From positions 1-50,087 of the forward strand of contig JALHRI010000010.1 of NCBI GenBank assembly GCA_022841525.1: a DNA stretch of 50,087 nt, in the 5' to 3' direction. Positions 33,457-41,269 of the stretch are shown here, in pieces (positions within the stretch are counted from its first letter, which is position 1; each line of letters opens with the position of its first letter). The translations under genes and the position numbers were made by a program. The notes under the pieces are model-generated. The model was not told where the DNA came from. It did no database searches and saw nothing but the letters and a program-made list of their open reading frames with translations. This stretch comes from Alphaproteobacteria bacterium (GTDB lineage: Bacteria > Pseudomonadota > Alphaproteobacteria > Rickettsiales > UBA3002).

Positions 33457-34269
33457 ATGTCGCTTGCTTCTCTTCTGGGCGTGATTGCCGGACTTGGTTT
33501 GATTGCTCTTGCCATCGTGCTGGAAACGCCCGATTGGACAATTTATTTCAGCTTTGCCAGCATGCTGATGGTGCTGGGTGGCACGGTGGCCGCCGCGTTC
33601 ATGAGCTACCATGCCACCAGCGTGATGACCGCATTCGGCGCGATTTTAGGCATGTTTCAAAACCCCAAATCCACCCATGAGGGCTTGAACATCGAAATCA
33701 TGCGGCTGATTAAATGGGGATATTTGGTGCAGCAGCGCGGCCTGCCCGTGCTGGAGAACGAAATTCGCAGCGTGAAATCGAACGATCCGCTGATTAAATA
33801 TTGTCTGGAGTTGGTGATTACCAATCACACCCCGCCAGAGCTGCGGGCGATGATGATGACAGCGGTGGAAGCCGAGTTCGAGCGGCAGATGACTCCCGTG
33901 CAGGTGCTCAAAAGCATGGCCAGCAATGCGCCGGCCTTCGGCATGATCGGTACGCTGGTGGGGCTGGTCGCGGTGCTGGGCAGTTTGGGGGGTGATCCTT
34001 CTAACTTGATGGAATCGATCGGCCCGGGCATGGCGCTGGCGCTCATTACTACGCTGTATGGCGTGTTTTTTGCGCGGCTTTTATTCCTTCCGGCGGCACA
34101 TAAATTTCAGGAAAAAGAAGAGACCGAGCGCTTTCGTAACTGCATGATGGTCGAGGGTTTGTGCATGCTGGCGGAACAGCGCTCGCCACGCTTTATGCAG
34201 GACCGCTTAAATTCCTTCCTGCACCCGAGCAATCATTTCAACATCGATAGCCGCGTGCGCGGGGGTTAG
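33457..34269 (+). CDS. motA: MotA/PomA-type motor stator protein
   Basis: A 270-residue membrane protein with four predicted helices: LLGVIAGLGLIALAIVL, FASMLMVLGGTVAAAFMSY, and the pair around AFGMIGTLVGLVAVLGSL and ALALITTLYGVFFARLLF. The large cytosolic loop carries charged residues (RMIKWGY-like MRLIKWGYLVQQRG; EAEFERQM). This is the MotA/PomA pattern of flagellar stators that conduct ions with MotB. Lateral or MotC-type paralogues look the same, so the exact ion is unknown. motB starts six bases downstream. It is divergent from the PuuD-like gene. Confidence 0.88.
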   Translation: MSLASLLGVIAGLGLIALAIVLETPDWTIYFSFASMLMVLGGTVAAAFMSYHATSVMTAFGAILGMFQNPKSTHEGLNIEIMRLIKWGYLVQQRGLPVLENEIRSVKSNDPLIKYCLELVITNHTPPELRAMMMTAVEAEFERQMTPVQVLKSMASNAPAFGMIGTLVGLVAVLGSLGGDPSNLMESIGPGMALALITTLYGVFFARLLFLPAAHKFQEKEETERFRNCMMVEGLCMLAEQRSPRFMQDRLNSFLHPSNHFNIDSRVRGG

Positions 34270-34275
34270 GCGGCC

Positions 34276-34995
34276 ATGCGCAGACGTCAGCATAGTGCTT
34301 CTTCCAGCGGCCATTACACCTTTTCCGCGCCCTCTAAAAAACATGAGGAAAATACGGATGATTGGCTGATTACCTTTGCTGATATGGCAACGCTCCTGCT
34401 GTGTTTTTTCATCATCATGTTTGCACTGACCTACGCGCCAAAAGACGCCTATGAGAAAATTTCTGAAAGCCTGCGCACGCAGGGCTTTTCAAGCAGTACG
34501 TCGAAGGAAGATCCGTTTGAAACGCTGGTGAGCGATTTGCAGGTATCGCTGGGCGCCAGTGGGTTTGATCAGTTTTTACATGTTAAAACCACGCCCGGGC
34601 GGGTGGATATTGAACTGGCTTCCACCAGTTTTTTCACCCCCGGCTCGGCGCAGCTGAAGCGCGAAGCCGTACCGGTGCTGGAGCATGTGCGCGCGCAGTT
34701 GCAACCCTTCATGAAACAGTCAGATATGTTGGTGAAGGTCGAAGGCCATACCGATGATACGCCCACGCGCAGCGCGCAGTTCCCCTCCAACTGGGAACTT
34801 TCCAGCGCGCGCGCCAGTAACGTAGTGCGGTTTTTCATCGCCGGTGGCATTCCGCCAGCACGGTTGGTCGTGACGGGGCACGCCGATACACGGCCAAAAC
34901 TTGCCAACCGTGATGCAACCGGCAAGCCCATATTAGAAAACCAGCACCTCAACCGGCGGGTGACGATCAGCTTAAGCCGTAAGGACGGCGGCTGA
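34276..34995 (+). CDS. motB: MotB-type stator protein with OmpA-like domain
   Basis: A 239-residue protein. One transmembrane helix (LITFADMATLLLCFFIIMFAL) carries the ion-binding aspartate at about position 36. A periplasmic linker and a C-terminal OmpA/MotB peptidoglycan-binding domain follow (VKVEGHTDDTPTRSAQFPSNWELSSARA to NRRVTIS). Together with MotA it would form the torque-generating stator of the flagellum. No other motility gene lies in the window. The gene ends just before the TCTAAA-rich region in front of ilvB. Confidence 0.9.
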   Translation: MRRRQHSASSSGHYTFSAPSKKHEENTDDWLITFADMATLLLCFFIIMFALTYAPKDAYEKISESLRTQGFSSSTSKEDPFETLVSDLQVSLGASGFDQFLHVKTTPGRVDIELASTSFFTPGSAQLKREAVPVLEHVRAQLQPFMKQSDMLVKVEGHTDDTPTRSAQFPSNWELSSARASNVVRFFIAGGIPPARLVVTGHADTRPKLANRDATGKPILENQHLNRRVTISLSRKDGG

Positions 34996-34996
34996 C

Positions 34997-35057
34997 CTAG
35001 ACTTCATTTTTTCTAAACTTATTTTAGACTTGAGTTTTTGATTTAGTTAATCTAAAC
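34997..35057. promoter_or_regulatory. Cluster of TCTAAA/TTTAGA palindromes before ilvB
   Basis: TCTAAA (35012-35017) and TTTAGA (35023-35028) form an inverted repeat around five bases. TTTAG (35042-35046) and CTAAA (35052-35056) form a second one. TCTAAAC occurs twice, 39 bases apart, and TAGACTT occurs near 34998 and 35025. The stretch is far richer in A+T than its surroundings and ends 30 bases before the ilvB start. It looks like an operator/promoter region. Confidence 0.55.
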
Positions 35058-35087
35058 ACGCGGCCTTACATCGCAGGTGAGGCAAGC

Positions 35088-37070
35088 ATGAACCCAAAAG
35101 AAAAAATCATCGCCGCCTTTGGTGGCAATGCCGCTGTGGCTGAGCTGTGCAGTGTCACGCCCGGTGCGGTATCGCAGTGGGGGGTGATTCCTGCCAAACA
35201 TCAAATGACGCTGCTGGCCGCCGCGAAGGCCAAAAATATTCGCATTAAAGCCGAAGATTTTTTGCAAAGCGAAGGCCAAAAAACCCGCAGCAAAAAAACG
35301 GCGAAGCAGATAGTGAAATCAGAAAATCCGCTGGAGATGACCGGCGCGGAAATGGTGGTGCGTGCGCTGACGGAGCAAGATACCGATATTGTGTTTGGCT
35401 ACCCTGGTGGCGCGGTGCTTCCGGTCTATGATGCGCTGTTTAAGCAGAACAAACTGCGCCACATATTGGTGCGCCACGAGCAAGGTGCCGGCCACGCGGC
35501 GGAAGGCTACGCGCGCTCTACCGGCAAGGTGGGGGTGATGCTGGTGACTTCCGGCCCGGGCGCGACCAATGCGGTGACCCCGCTCACCGATGCGCTGATG
35601 GATTCGATTCCGATTGTCTGCATCACCGGACAGGTGCCCACCCATCTGATTGGCACCGATGCGTTTCAGGAGGCCGACGTCACCGGCATTACGCGCAGCT
35701 GCACCAAGCATAATTATCTGGTGCGCAACATTGAGGAATTGCCGCGCATTATGCATCAGGCATTTCACGTGGCGCGCACGGGGCGGCCGGGGCCGGTGGT
35801 GGTCGATATTCCGAAAGATATTTTGAATGCGAGCGGGTTGTATCAGGGTAAGGAATCGGGCGTGCGGCAATCCTACAAGCCGGTGAAAAAGCCCGATGCG
35901 CGGATGATTGAGCGCGCGGTGGATCTGATGAGCCGCGCCAAACGTCCGGTATTTTATGTCGGCGGCGGGCTGGTGAATGCGGGCGATGAAGCCTGCGAAG
36001 CCTTAAAGAAAATCGTGCGGCTTACCGGCTTTCCGGTGACCACCACGCTGATGGGTCTGGGTGCCTATCCGGGCAATGATCCGCTATTTTTGGGCATGCC
36101 GGGCATGCACGGCTCGCTGGAAGCGAACATGGCCATGTCGGGCTGTGATGTGATGATTAATTTAGGCGCGCGGTTTGATGACCGCGTGACCGGCAGGCTG
36201 GATGGGTTTTCGGTAAACTCGCGCAAAATTCATGTCGATGTCGATGCCTCCAGCATCAATAAAATCGTCAAGGTCGATGTGCCGATTGTCGGCGATGCGG
36301 GCGAGGTATTGGCCGCGATGCTTACGTTGTGGAAACAAAAAAAATTGAGCGTGCAAAAAGAGGCGCTGGCCAAATGGTGGAAACAAATTGAGGTCTGGAG
36401 AGCGCGCGATTCCTTCGGCTACACGAAAACGGACCGCATCATTAAACCGCAGCATGCACTGCGCAGGCTCAATGCTGCAGTGAAGGGCAAAGATTTTTTT
36501 GTCACCACCGATGTTGGCCAGCATCAAATGTGGGCGGCGCAGCATATTCTGTATGACAAGCCGGGTCGGTGGATGACTTCCGGCGGGCTTGGCACCATGG
36601 GTTACGGCCTGCCAGCGGCGCTCGGCGTGCAGCTTGCCCATCCAAAAAAGCCGGTGATATGCGTGACGGGGGAAGCCAGTTTCATGATGAACATTCAGGA
36701 GCTCTCCACCGCCGTGCAGCACCGCCTGCCGGTGAAAATTCTGATTTTGAACAACCAATATATGGGCATGGTGCGCCAGTGGCAGGAGATGTTTTATTCC
36801 AGCCGCTATTCGGAAAGCTATATGGATAGCCTGCCCGATTTTGTGAAACTGGCCGAGGCCTTTGGCCTGCGCGGACTGCGCTGCAAAAAACCTTCCGAGC
36901 TTGATACTGCACTGCAGCAAATGCTGCAGCATGAGGGCCCGTGTTTGCTCGATTGCTGGGTCGATCAGAACGAGAATGTCTATCCGATGATTCCTGCCGG
37001 TGCCGCGCATCACGAGCTGGTGCTGGGGCCGGAAGAACCCCAGAAAATTTTGGATAAGAATCAGGTGTAG
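35088..37070 (+). CDS. ilvB: Acetolactate synthase large subunit with N-terminal HTH-like extension
   Basis: IlvB joins two pyruvates, or pyruvate and 2-oxobutyrate, in valine, leucine and isoleucine synthesis, using TPP and FAD. The enzyme proper begins near residue 84 (MTGAEMVVRALTEQDTD). It has FGYPGGAVLPVYDAL, the TPP-activating glutamate (about 131) in VRHEQGAGHAAEG, GMPGMHGS, DVGQHQMW and LNNQYMGMVRQWQ, and full normal length. In front lie some 60 residues resembling a small helix-turn-helix domain (AVAELCSVTPGAVSQWG, then IPAKHQMTLLAAAKAKNIRIKAEDFL) and a lysine-rich linker. AGGTGAGG precedes the ATG at 35088, so the fusion appears to be translated; an internal start at 35337 would yield the plain enzyme. 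Confidence 0.93.
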   Translation: MNPKEKIIAAFGGNAAVAELCSVTPGAVSQWGVIPAKHQMTLLAAAKAKNIRIKAEDFLQSEGQKTRSKKTAKQIVKSENPLEMTGAEMVVRALTEQDTDIVFGYPGGAVLPVYDALFKQNKLRHILVRHEQGAGHAAEGYARSTGKVGVMLVTSGPGATNAVTPLTDALMDSIPIVCITGQVPTHLIGTDAFQEADVTGITRSCTKHNYLVRNIEELPRIMHQAFHVARTGRPGPVVVDIPKDILNASGLYQGKESGVRQSYKPVKKPDARMIERAVDLMSRAKRPVFYVGGGLVNAGDEACEALKKIVRLTGFPVTTTLMGLGAYPGNDPLFLGMPGMHGSLEANMAMSGCDVMINLGARFDDRVTGRLDGFSVNSRKIHVDVDASSINKIVKVDVPIVGDAGEVLAAMLTLWKQKKLSVQKEALAKWWKQIEVWRARDSFGYTKTDRIIKPQHALRRLNAAVKGKDFFVTTDVGQHQMWAAQHILYDKPGRWMTSGGLGTMGYGLPAALGVQLAHPKKPVICVTGEASFMMNIQELSTAVQHRLPVKILILNNQYMGMVRQWQEMFYSSRYSESYMDSLPDFVKLAEAFGLRGLRCKKPSELDTALQQMLQHEGPCLLDCWVDQNENVYPMIPAGAAHHELVLGPEEPQKILDKNQV

Positions 37071-37072
37071 GT

Positions 37073-37101
37073 GGAATACGGGAATACGAGAATACGGGAA
37101 G
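37073..37101. repeat. 8-bp tandem array after ilvB
   Basis: GAATACG recurs at 37074, 37082 and 37090, giving an 8-bp unit GGAATACG, then degenerates to GGAAGTG. It starts three bases after the ilvB stop. It is the only array in the window with period eight, but its placement matches the heptamer arrays. Confidence 0.75.
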
Positions 37102-37110
37102 TGACGTAAG

Positions 37111-37148
37111 GGGACATAATAAATGCGGTAGCATTTAATGTGTACCCT
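37111..37148. repeat. Imperfect palindrome between ilvB and ilvN
   Basis: TAAATGC-GGTA-GCATTTA (37120-37137) is a perfect hairpin with a four-base loop. It extends outward to GGGACATAA and TTAATGTGTACCC with small gaps. It lies inside the presumed ilvBN transcript, about 50 bases before the ilvN start, and could affect the mRNA. A dispersed REP-like element is an alternative. Confidence 0.6.
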
Positions 37149-37189
37149 TTGCATGCAAGACAGCATGAGAAAGAAAAAAGGAGAACATC

Positions 37190-37738
37190 ATGACCACCGA
37201 ATCGCTCGACATCGTTTACGACATTGTCGATGAAAAACCCGCCGATGTGCGCCATATTTTATCGGTGCTGGTGGATAATGAGTTCGGCGTGCTTGGCCGC
37301 GTGGTAGGGCTGTTTTCCAGCCGCGGCTACAACATTGAATCGCTCACCGTGGCGGAGGTGGAAGCCAAAAAACACCTCTCGCGGATTACGATTGTGACCA
37401 GCGCCTCGAACTTAAAAATTCAGCATATCATGGCGCTGCTTGAGCGCTTGGTGCCGGTGCATAAGGTGAATAATTTAAGCACCGAAGGGCCATATGTGGA
37501 GCGCGAACTCGCGCTGGTGAAAGTGATTGGCACCGGCGATGCGCGCCTGGAGGCGCTGCGCATTGCCGATATTTTCCGCGCCAAACCGGTGGATACCACG
37601 ATTGAAAGTTTCGTATTTGAAATCACCGGCACGTGGGAAAAAGTGAACAGCTTTATTGATCTGATGCGCCCGCTGGGCCTCGCTGAAATCTGCCGTACCG
37701 GCGTGGCGAGCGTGGCGCGGGGGAAGAAGGTGCTTTAG
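37190..37738 (+). CDS. ilvN: Acetolactate synthase small (regulatory) subunit
   Basis: The regulatory subunit that activates IlvB and gives valine feedback inhibition. The 182-residue protein starts with an ACT domain (RHILSVLVDNEFGVLGRVVGLFSSRGYNIESLTV) and has the C-terminal regulatory domain with ERELALVKV and FVFEITGTWEKVNSFIDLMRPLGL, the IlvH/IlvN type of normal length. An AAGGAG site precedes the ATG. It is separated from ilvB by about 120 bases holding an 8-bp array and a palindrome, an unusually long gap for this pair. Confidence 0.95.
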   Translation: MTTESLDIVYDIVDEKPADVRHILSVLVDNEFGVLGRVVGLFSSRGYNIESLTVAEVEAKKHLSRITIVTSASNLKIQHIMALLERLVPVHKVNNLSTEGPYVERELALVKVIGTGDARLEALRIADIFRAKPVDTTIESFVFEITGTWEKVNSFIDLMRPLGLAEICRTGVASVARGKKVL

Positions 37739-37760
37739 TGCTCAGGTGACGAACAAAAAA

Positions 37761-37872
37761 CGTCACTGCGAGGAGCATTAGCGACGAAGCAGTCCAGCGA
37801 TAAAACGAAGGATCATCAGAAATGGCTGTATCCACTGGATTGCTTCGAAAACGATGTTTTCTCGCAATGACG
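37761..37872. repeat. Long palindromic repeat, family A, copy 3
   Basis: The arms CGTCACTGCGA (37761-37771) and TCGCAATGACG (37862-37872) enclose GACGAAGCAGTCCAGCG and CCACTGGATTGCTTCG. A nested CGAAAAC/GTTTTC hairpin lies near the right end. It follows ilvN and may also act in 3'-end formation of the ilvBN and apbC messages. Confidence 0.75.
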
Positions 37873-37907
37873 ATAGGGGTGGCGTGGTGCCTATCGTCGC
37901 AGTGGTG

Positions 37908-38987
37908 CTAGCTGAGCGTTTCGGAAATGCCGTGATAATGCGCCAGCAAGCTGTCATCGCACAGTCCACGCTCCATTGCCTGGCAGAGTGCCGGATTTAG
38001 CGGGATAGAGGCGAGTAGCTTGCTGCCGTGTTCTGCAGCTAGTTTTTTGCCGCCGCCTTCGCCAAAAATGGCGTGATGATAGCCACTGGCGTCCGTAAAG
38101 CCGCTCATATTTTCGATGATGCCAAGTACCGGCACGCCGAGTTTTTCAAACGCGAGCAGGCATTTTTTCGCATCCATGACCGCGACGTCCTGCGGGGTGG
38201 TGACGATGATCGCACCGGCAAGTGGCACCGCCTGCGCCAGCGAGATATGAATGTCGCCCGTGCCGGGGGGCATATCGACGAGCAACACATCCAGCGGCGC
38301 TTCCTCGCTGCCCCAGCGCGTACCACGCAGCAGCTGATGCAGGGCTTTGGTAATCATCGGCGCGCGCATCACGGCTGCCGTATCGCCCATGATCAGCCCC
38401 ATCGACATCGCCGCGATACCGTGTGCCACTGGCGGTATCATCTGATTGTCCTGAATCTCTGGCTGACGCGTGCTTTCAAGCCCTAACATCCGCGGAATAG
38501 AGGGGCCGTAAATATCCGCATCCACAATGCCGACGCGCAGCCCGCGCGCACGCAGTGCATGCGCCAGCATCACGGTGGTGGTGGATTTTCCTACCCCGCC
38601 TTTACCCGAGGCCACCGCGACGATAGATTGCACATGCGGGATGGGCGTAAGGTTCCAGCTGGCTTTTTTGCGCGGCGCTTGCTGCGATGCAGCATGGTCA
38701 GCGTGCGGCGCGGTTTTGTGCGCGGTGAGGAGAATTTTGACATCGCAACCAAGCCGCTGTTGCAGGGCGTTTGCGCCCTTGCTCACCAGTGGCGCGCGCG
38801 CATGGTGCGACGCAGCATCGATGCTGAGCACCACCACCACACCGCGATGATCGACCGTGATGCGTTCCACCAGCGCTTCATCATCCAGCACGGTGCCGGT
38901 GGCCGGGTCGATGAGCGTGCGCAGCGCCTCGCGCACGGCGTCTTGCGTGGGCGGCGTATTTTGTTTGCGGATGAATCGCGCGAGCAT
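37908..38987 (-). CDS. apbC: Mrp/ApbC-type iron-sulfur carrier ATPase
   Basis: A 359-residue ParA-like P-loop ATPase of the Mrp/NBP35 family, which handles Fe-S clusters. An N-terminal FSCA/MIP18-like domain (about 1-95: VREALRTLIDPATG...VERITVDHRGVVVVLSID) precedes the ATPase domain with the deviant Walker A VASGKGGVGKSTTTVMLAHAL, VGIVDADIYGPSIPRML and VDMPPGTGDIHISL. The usual CxxC cluster-binding motif after ENMS is absent; the segment reads ENMSGFTDASGYHHAIFGEGG. Loss of CxxC is seen in several alphaproteobacterial Mrp proteins, so function may still be intact. It is divergent from hflK. Confidence 0.92.
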   Translation of the reverse strand: MLARFIRKQNTPPTQDAVREALRTLIDPATGTVLDDEALVERITVDHRGVVVVLSIDAASHHARAPLVSKGANALQQRLGCDVKILLTAHKTAPHADHAASQQAPRKKASWNLTPIPHVQSIVAVASGKGGVGKSTTTVMLAHALRARGLRVGIVDADIYGPSIPRMLGLESTRQPEIQDNQMIPPVAHGIAAMSMGLIMGDTAAVMRAPMITKALHQLLRGTRWGSEEAPLDVLLVDMPPGTGDIHISLAQAVPLAGAIIVTTPQDVAVMDAKKCLLAFEKLGVPVLGIIENMSGFTDASGYHHAIFGEGGGKKLAAEHGSKLLASIPLNPALCQAMERGLCDDSLLAHYHGISETLS

Positions 38988-39062
38988 GTTGCAGTTGCCT
39001 TTCAGGCTCTCTATATATCGAAGCGAATGGATGTAAAGTAAAGTAACGGACAGGAACAGCAG

Positions 39063-40214
39063 ATGACACAGCGCAAAAGCCCGTGGGGAAATTCAGGATC
39101 AGGGGGCGGATCTGGCGGTGGCGGTGGCTTTGGTGGCAACCCGTTTGGTGGTGCTCGCAAACCGCAACCACCGGAGTTTGATCCGGGTGCATGGCTGCAA
39201 AAAATCGATGGTTGGCTCAGCGCGCAGCTGGGGCCGGATGGCAATCCGAAACGGCTACTCACGCTTGGCGTTGCAGCCGCTGCCGTGTTGTGGCTGGCTT
39301 CGGGCATTTACCGTGTCAATTCCGATGAGCTCGGCGTGGTCACGCGCTTTGGCGAATATCACCGCTTAAGCAATCCAGGCTTAAATTACCGCCTGCCGTA
39401 CCCGATTGAATCGGTGCAGTTTCCCAGCGTGACAAGTGTCAACCGCGTGGAGATTGGTAAAAATTCCGTTGCCGAAAACCCTACCGTGCGCCAAAGCCGC
39501 GTCGCGATGTTTGATGAAGCCTCAGGCGCACCGTTGAGCGAAAATCTGATGCTCACCGGTGATCGCAACATTGTCGATATTGATTTTGAGGTGCAGTGGA
39601 AAATTGATGCTTCCCGTCCGCAGGATTATTTGTTCAACGTACGCGATCCGGAAGCGACGGTGATTTCCGTTGCCAAAAGCGCGATGCGCGAAGTGGTGGG
39701 GCGTAATGATCTGGCCGATGTGCTCACCGTCGCGCAGTCAAAAATCGCTGAAGAAACCAAAGATCTGATGCAGGACATGCTCAGCGCCTATGGCACCGGT
39801 ATCGAAGTGATCGCGGTGAATTTAAGCAGGCCGGATGTGCCTGGCGAAGTGATCGGCGAGTTTCAGGATGTCAAACGCGCCGAGCAGGATAAGGAAACGA
39901 AAGAGACCAAAGCGGAAGGCTACCGCAACGATATTTTGCCCCAAGCGCGCGGCGAAGCGATGAAAATGGTGCAGGACGCCGAGGCGTATAAAGCGCGTGT
40001 GGTGGCCGAAGCCATTGGCGATGTCTCGCGCTTTAATGCGGTATATAAAGAATATGTCGGCGCCAAAGAAGTGACGCGCGAGCGTATGTATTTAGAAACG
40101 ATGGAACAGGTGTTAGGCGGCGCGCCGAAAGTCATCACCAGCGGCGAGAAGGGTAATTTTCTGCCCTACATGCCGCTACCCGCGCCCACCAGTGCTGCAG
40201 GAGGTGCGCGATGA
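39063..40214 (+). CDS. hflK: FtsH regulator HflK
   Basis: HflK is a stomatin/prohibitin-type membrane protein that, with HflC, forms a large cage around the FtsH protease. The 383-residue protein has a glycine-rich N-terminus (SGGGSGGGGGFGGNPFGG), one transmembrane helix near residue 65-80 (LGVAAAAVLWLASGIY), then the SPFH domain starting RVNSDELGVVTRFGEYHRL and a coiled-coil region (QDVKRAEQDKETKETKAEGYRND). The stop overlaps the hflC start as ATGA. A weak TTGCAG-N17-TATATA promoter lies at 38989-39017 between it and apbC. Confidence 0.95.
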   Translation: MTQRKSPWGNSGSGGGSGGGGGFGGNPFGGARKPQPPEFDPGAWLQKIDGWLSAQLGPDGNPKRLLTLGVAAAAVLWLASGIYRVNSDELGVVTRFGEYHRLSNPGLNYRLPYPIESVQFPSVTSVNRVEIGKNSVAENPTVRQSRVAMFDEASGAPLSENLMLTGDRNIVDIDFEVQWKIDASRPQDYLFNVRDPEATVISVAKSAMREVVGRNDLADVLTVAQSKIAEETKDLMQDMLSAYGTGIEVIAVNLSRPDVPGEVIGEFQDVKRAEQDKETKETKAEGYRNDILPQARGEAMKMVQDAEAYKARVVAEAIGDVSRFNAVYKEYVGAKEVTRERMYLETMEQVLGGAPKVITSGEKGNFLPYMPLPAPTSAAGGAR

Positions 40215-41131
40215 AACCACTACTGATAAAACTGGGCATTAGCCTGATTGCGCTGCTGATTATCGTCAATCAGACCGCCTTTATTATTCCGCAAACCCAG
40301 CAGGCGCTGGTGCTACAATTTGGCGAAATTGTGCGGGTGGTGAAAGAGCCGGGGCTCAATGTGAAACTGCCGTTTGTGCAGAGTTTGGTCTATTTCGATA
40401 AGCGTCTGATTGAATACCGCACGCAGCCGACCGAGTTTATTACGCGCAATAAAAAAACCGGCGTGGAAGAACGGGTGGTGATTGATGCGTTTGTGCGCTA
40501 CCGCATCACTGATCCGGTGCAGTTTTTTCAGGCCGTGCGCAATGAGGCGAATTTGGAAAATCGCCTCGGCTCGATCACGCTGGCGAATATGCGCAAAACC
40601 ATGGCGAATTATTCGCTCTCTGACCTGCTTTCCGAGCGGCGCGCTGACATTATGAGCGCGATTCGCGCGCAGGTCAACGCGCAGGCGAATGTGGCCGCCG
40701 TCACCGGTAAAAACGGCGAAATCGGCAAAGCGAGTCTGGGTCGTGGTTTCGGGATTGAGATTGTGGATCTGCGCATTGTGCGCGCCGATTTGCCAGGCGA
40801 TATTTCGCAGGCGACCTATGAGCGCATGCGTCAGAACTTCACCAAAGAGGCGAAAAAATTCCGCGCCGAAGGGGAAGAAAAAGCGCTGGAAATCACCTCG
40901 ACCGCCGAGCGTGAGCGCACCGAGATTATTGCCGAGGCGAAAAAGAAAGCCGAGACCATTCGCGGTGAGGGCGACGGCGAGGCGGCAAAAACCTACGCCG
41001 ATGCCTATAATAAAGACCCCGGATTTTTTGCCTTCTACCGCGCCATGCAGGCCTACCGCGCGACCTTAAAACCGTCTGAAACCACGGTGATCCTGCCCCC
41101 AGATTCGGGCTTTATGAAACATTTTGAATAG
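40211..41131 (+). CDS. hflC: FtsH regulator HflC
   Basis: The partner of HflK. 306 residues: an N-terminal membrane anchor (LGISLIALLIIVNQTAFII), an SPFH domain (IPQTQQALVLQFGEIVRVVKEPGLNVKLPF) and a coiled-coil stretch (FRAEGEEKALEITSTAERERTEIIAEAKKKAE). The four-base overlap with hflK indicates coupled translation. A palindromic element (41153-41222) separates it from degP, which may still be read through. Confidence 0.95.
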   Translation: MKPLLIKLGISLIALLIIVNQTAFIIPQTQQALVLQFGEIVRVVKEPGLNVKLPFVQSLVYFDKRLIEYRTQPTEFITRNKKTGVEERVVIDAFVRYRITDPVQFFQAVRNEANLENRLGSITLANMRKTMANYSLSDLLSERRADIMSAIRAQVNAQANVAAVTGKNGEIGKASLGRGFGIEIVDLRIVRADLPGDISQATYERMRQNFTKEAKKFRAEGEEKALEITSTAERERTEIIAEAKKKAETIRGEGDGEAAKTYADAYNKDPGFFAFYRAMQAYRATLKPSETTVILPPDSGFMKHFE

Positions 41132-41152
41132 GCTATAGAGATCTACATGACA

Positions 41153-41222
41153 TGTCATTCTGAGGCGAAGCCGAAGAATCTCCGGCTAAACAAGAGATTT
41201 TTCGCTAGCGCGCAGGATGACA
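41153..41222. repeat. Palindromic repeat, family B (TGTCATTCTGAGG type)
   Basis: TGTCATTCTGAGGCGAAG and GAAGAATCTC on the left pair with GAGATTTTTCGC and GCGCAGGATGACA on the right. It is a hairpin-forming element of a type widely dispersed in bacterial genomes and is distinct from family A. It sits between hflC and degP. Confidence 0.7.
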
Positions 41223-41269
41223 CCCACAAGATTCAAAAATAACATTCACTTCCTTCGCACGGAGTTTTT

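Noticed and set aside
36162-37166. Long minus-strand frame opposite ilvB
   Set aside because: It is the antisense shadow of a strongly conserved acetolactate synthase and has no coherent domain.
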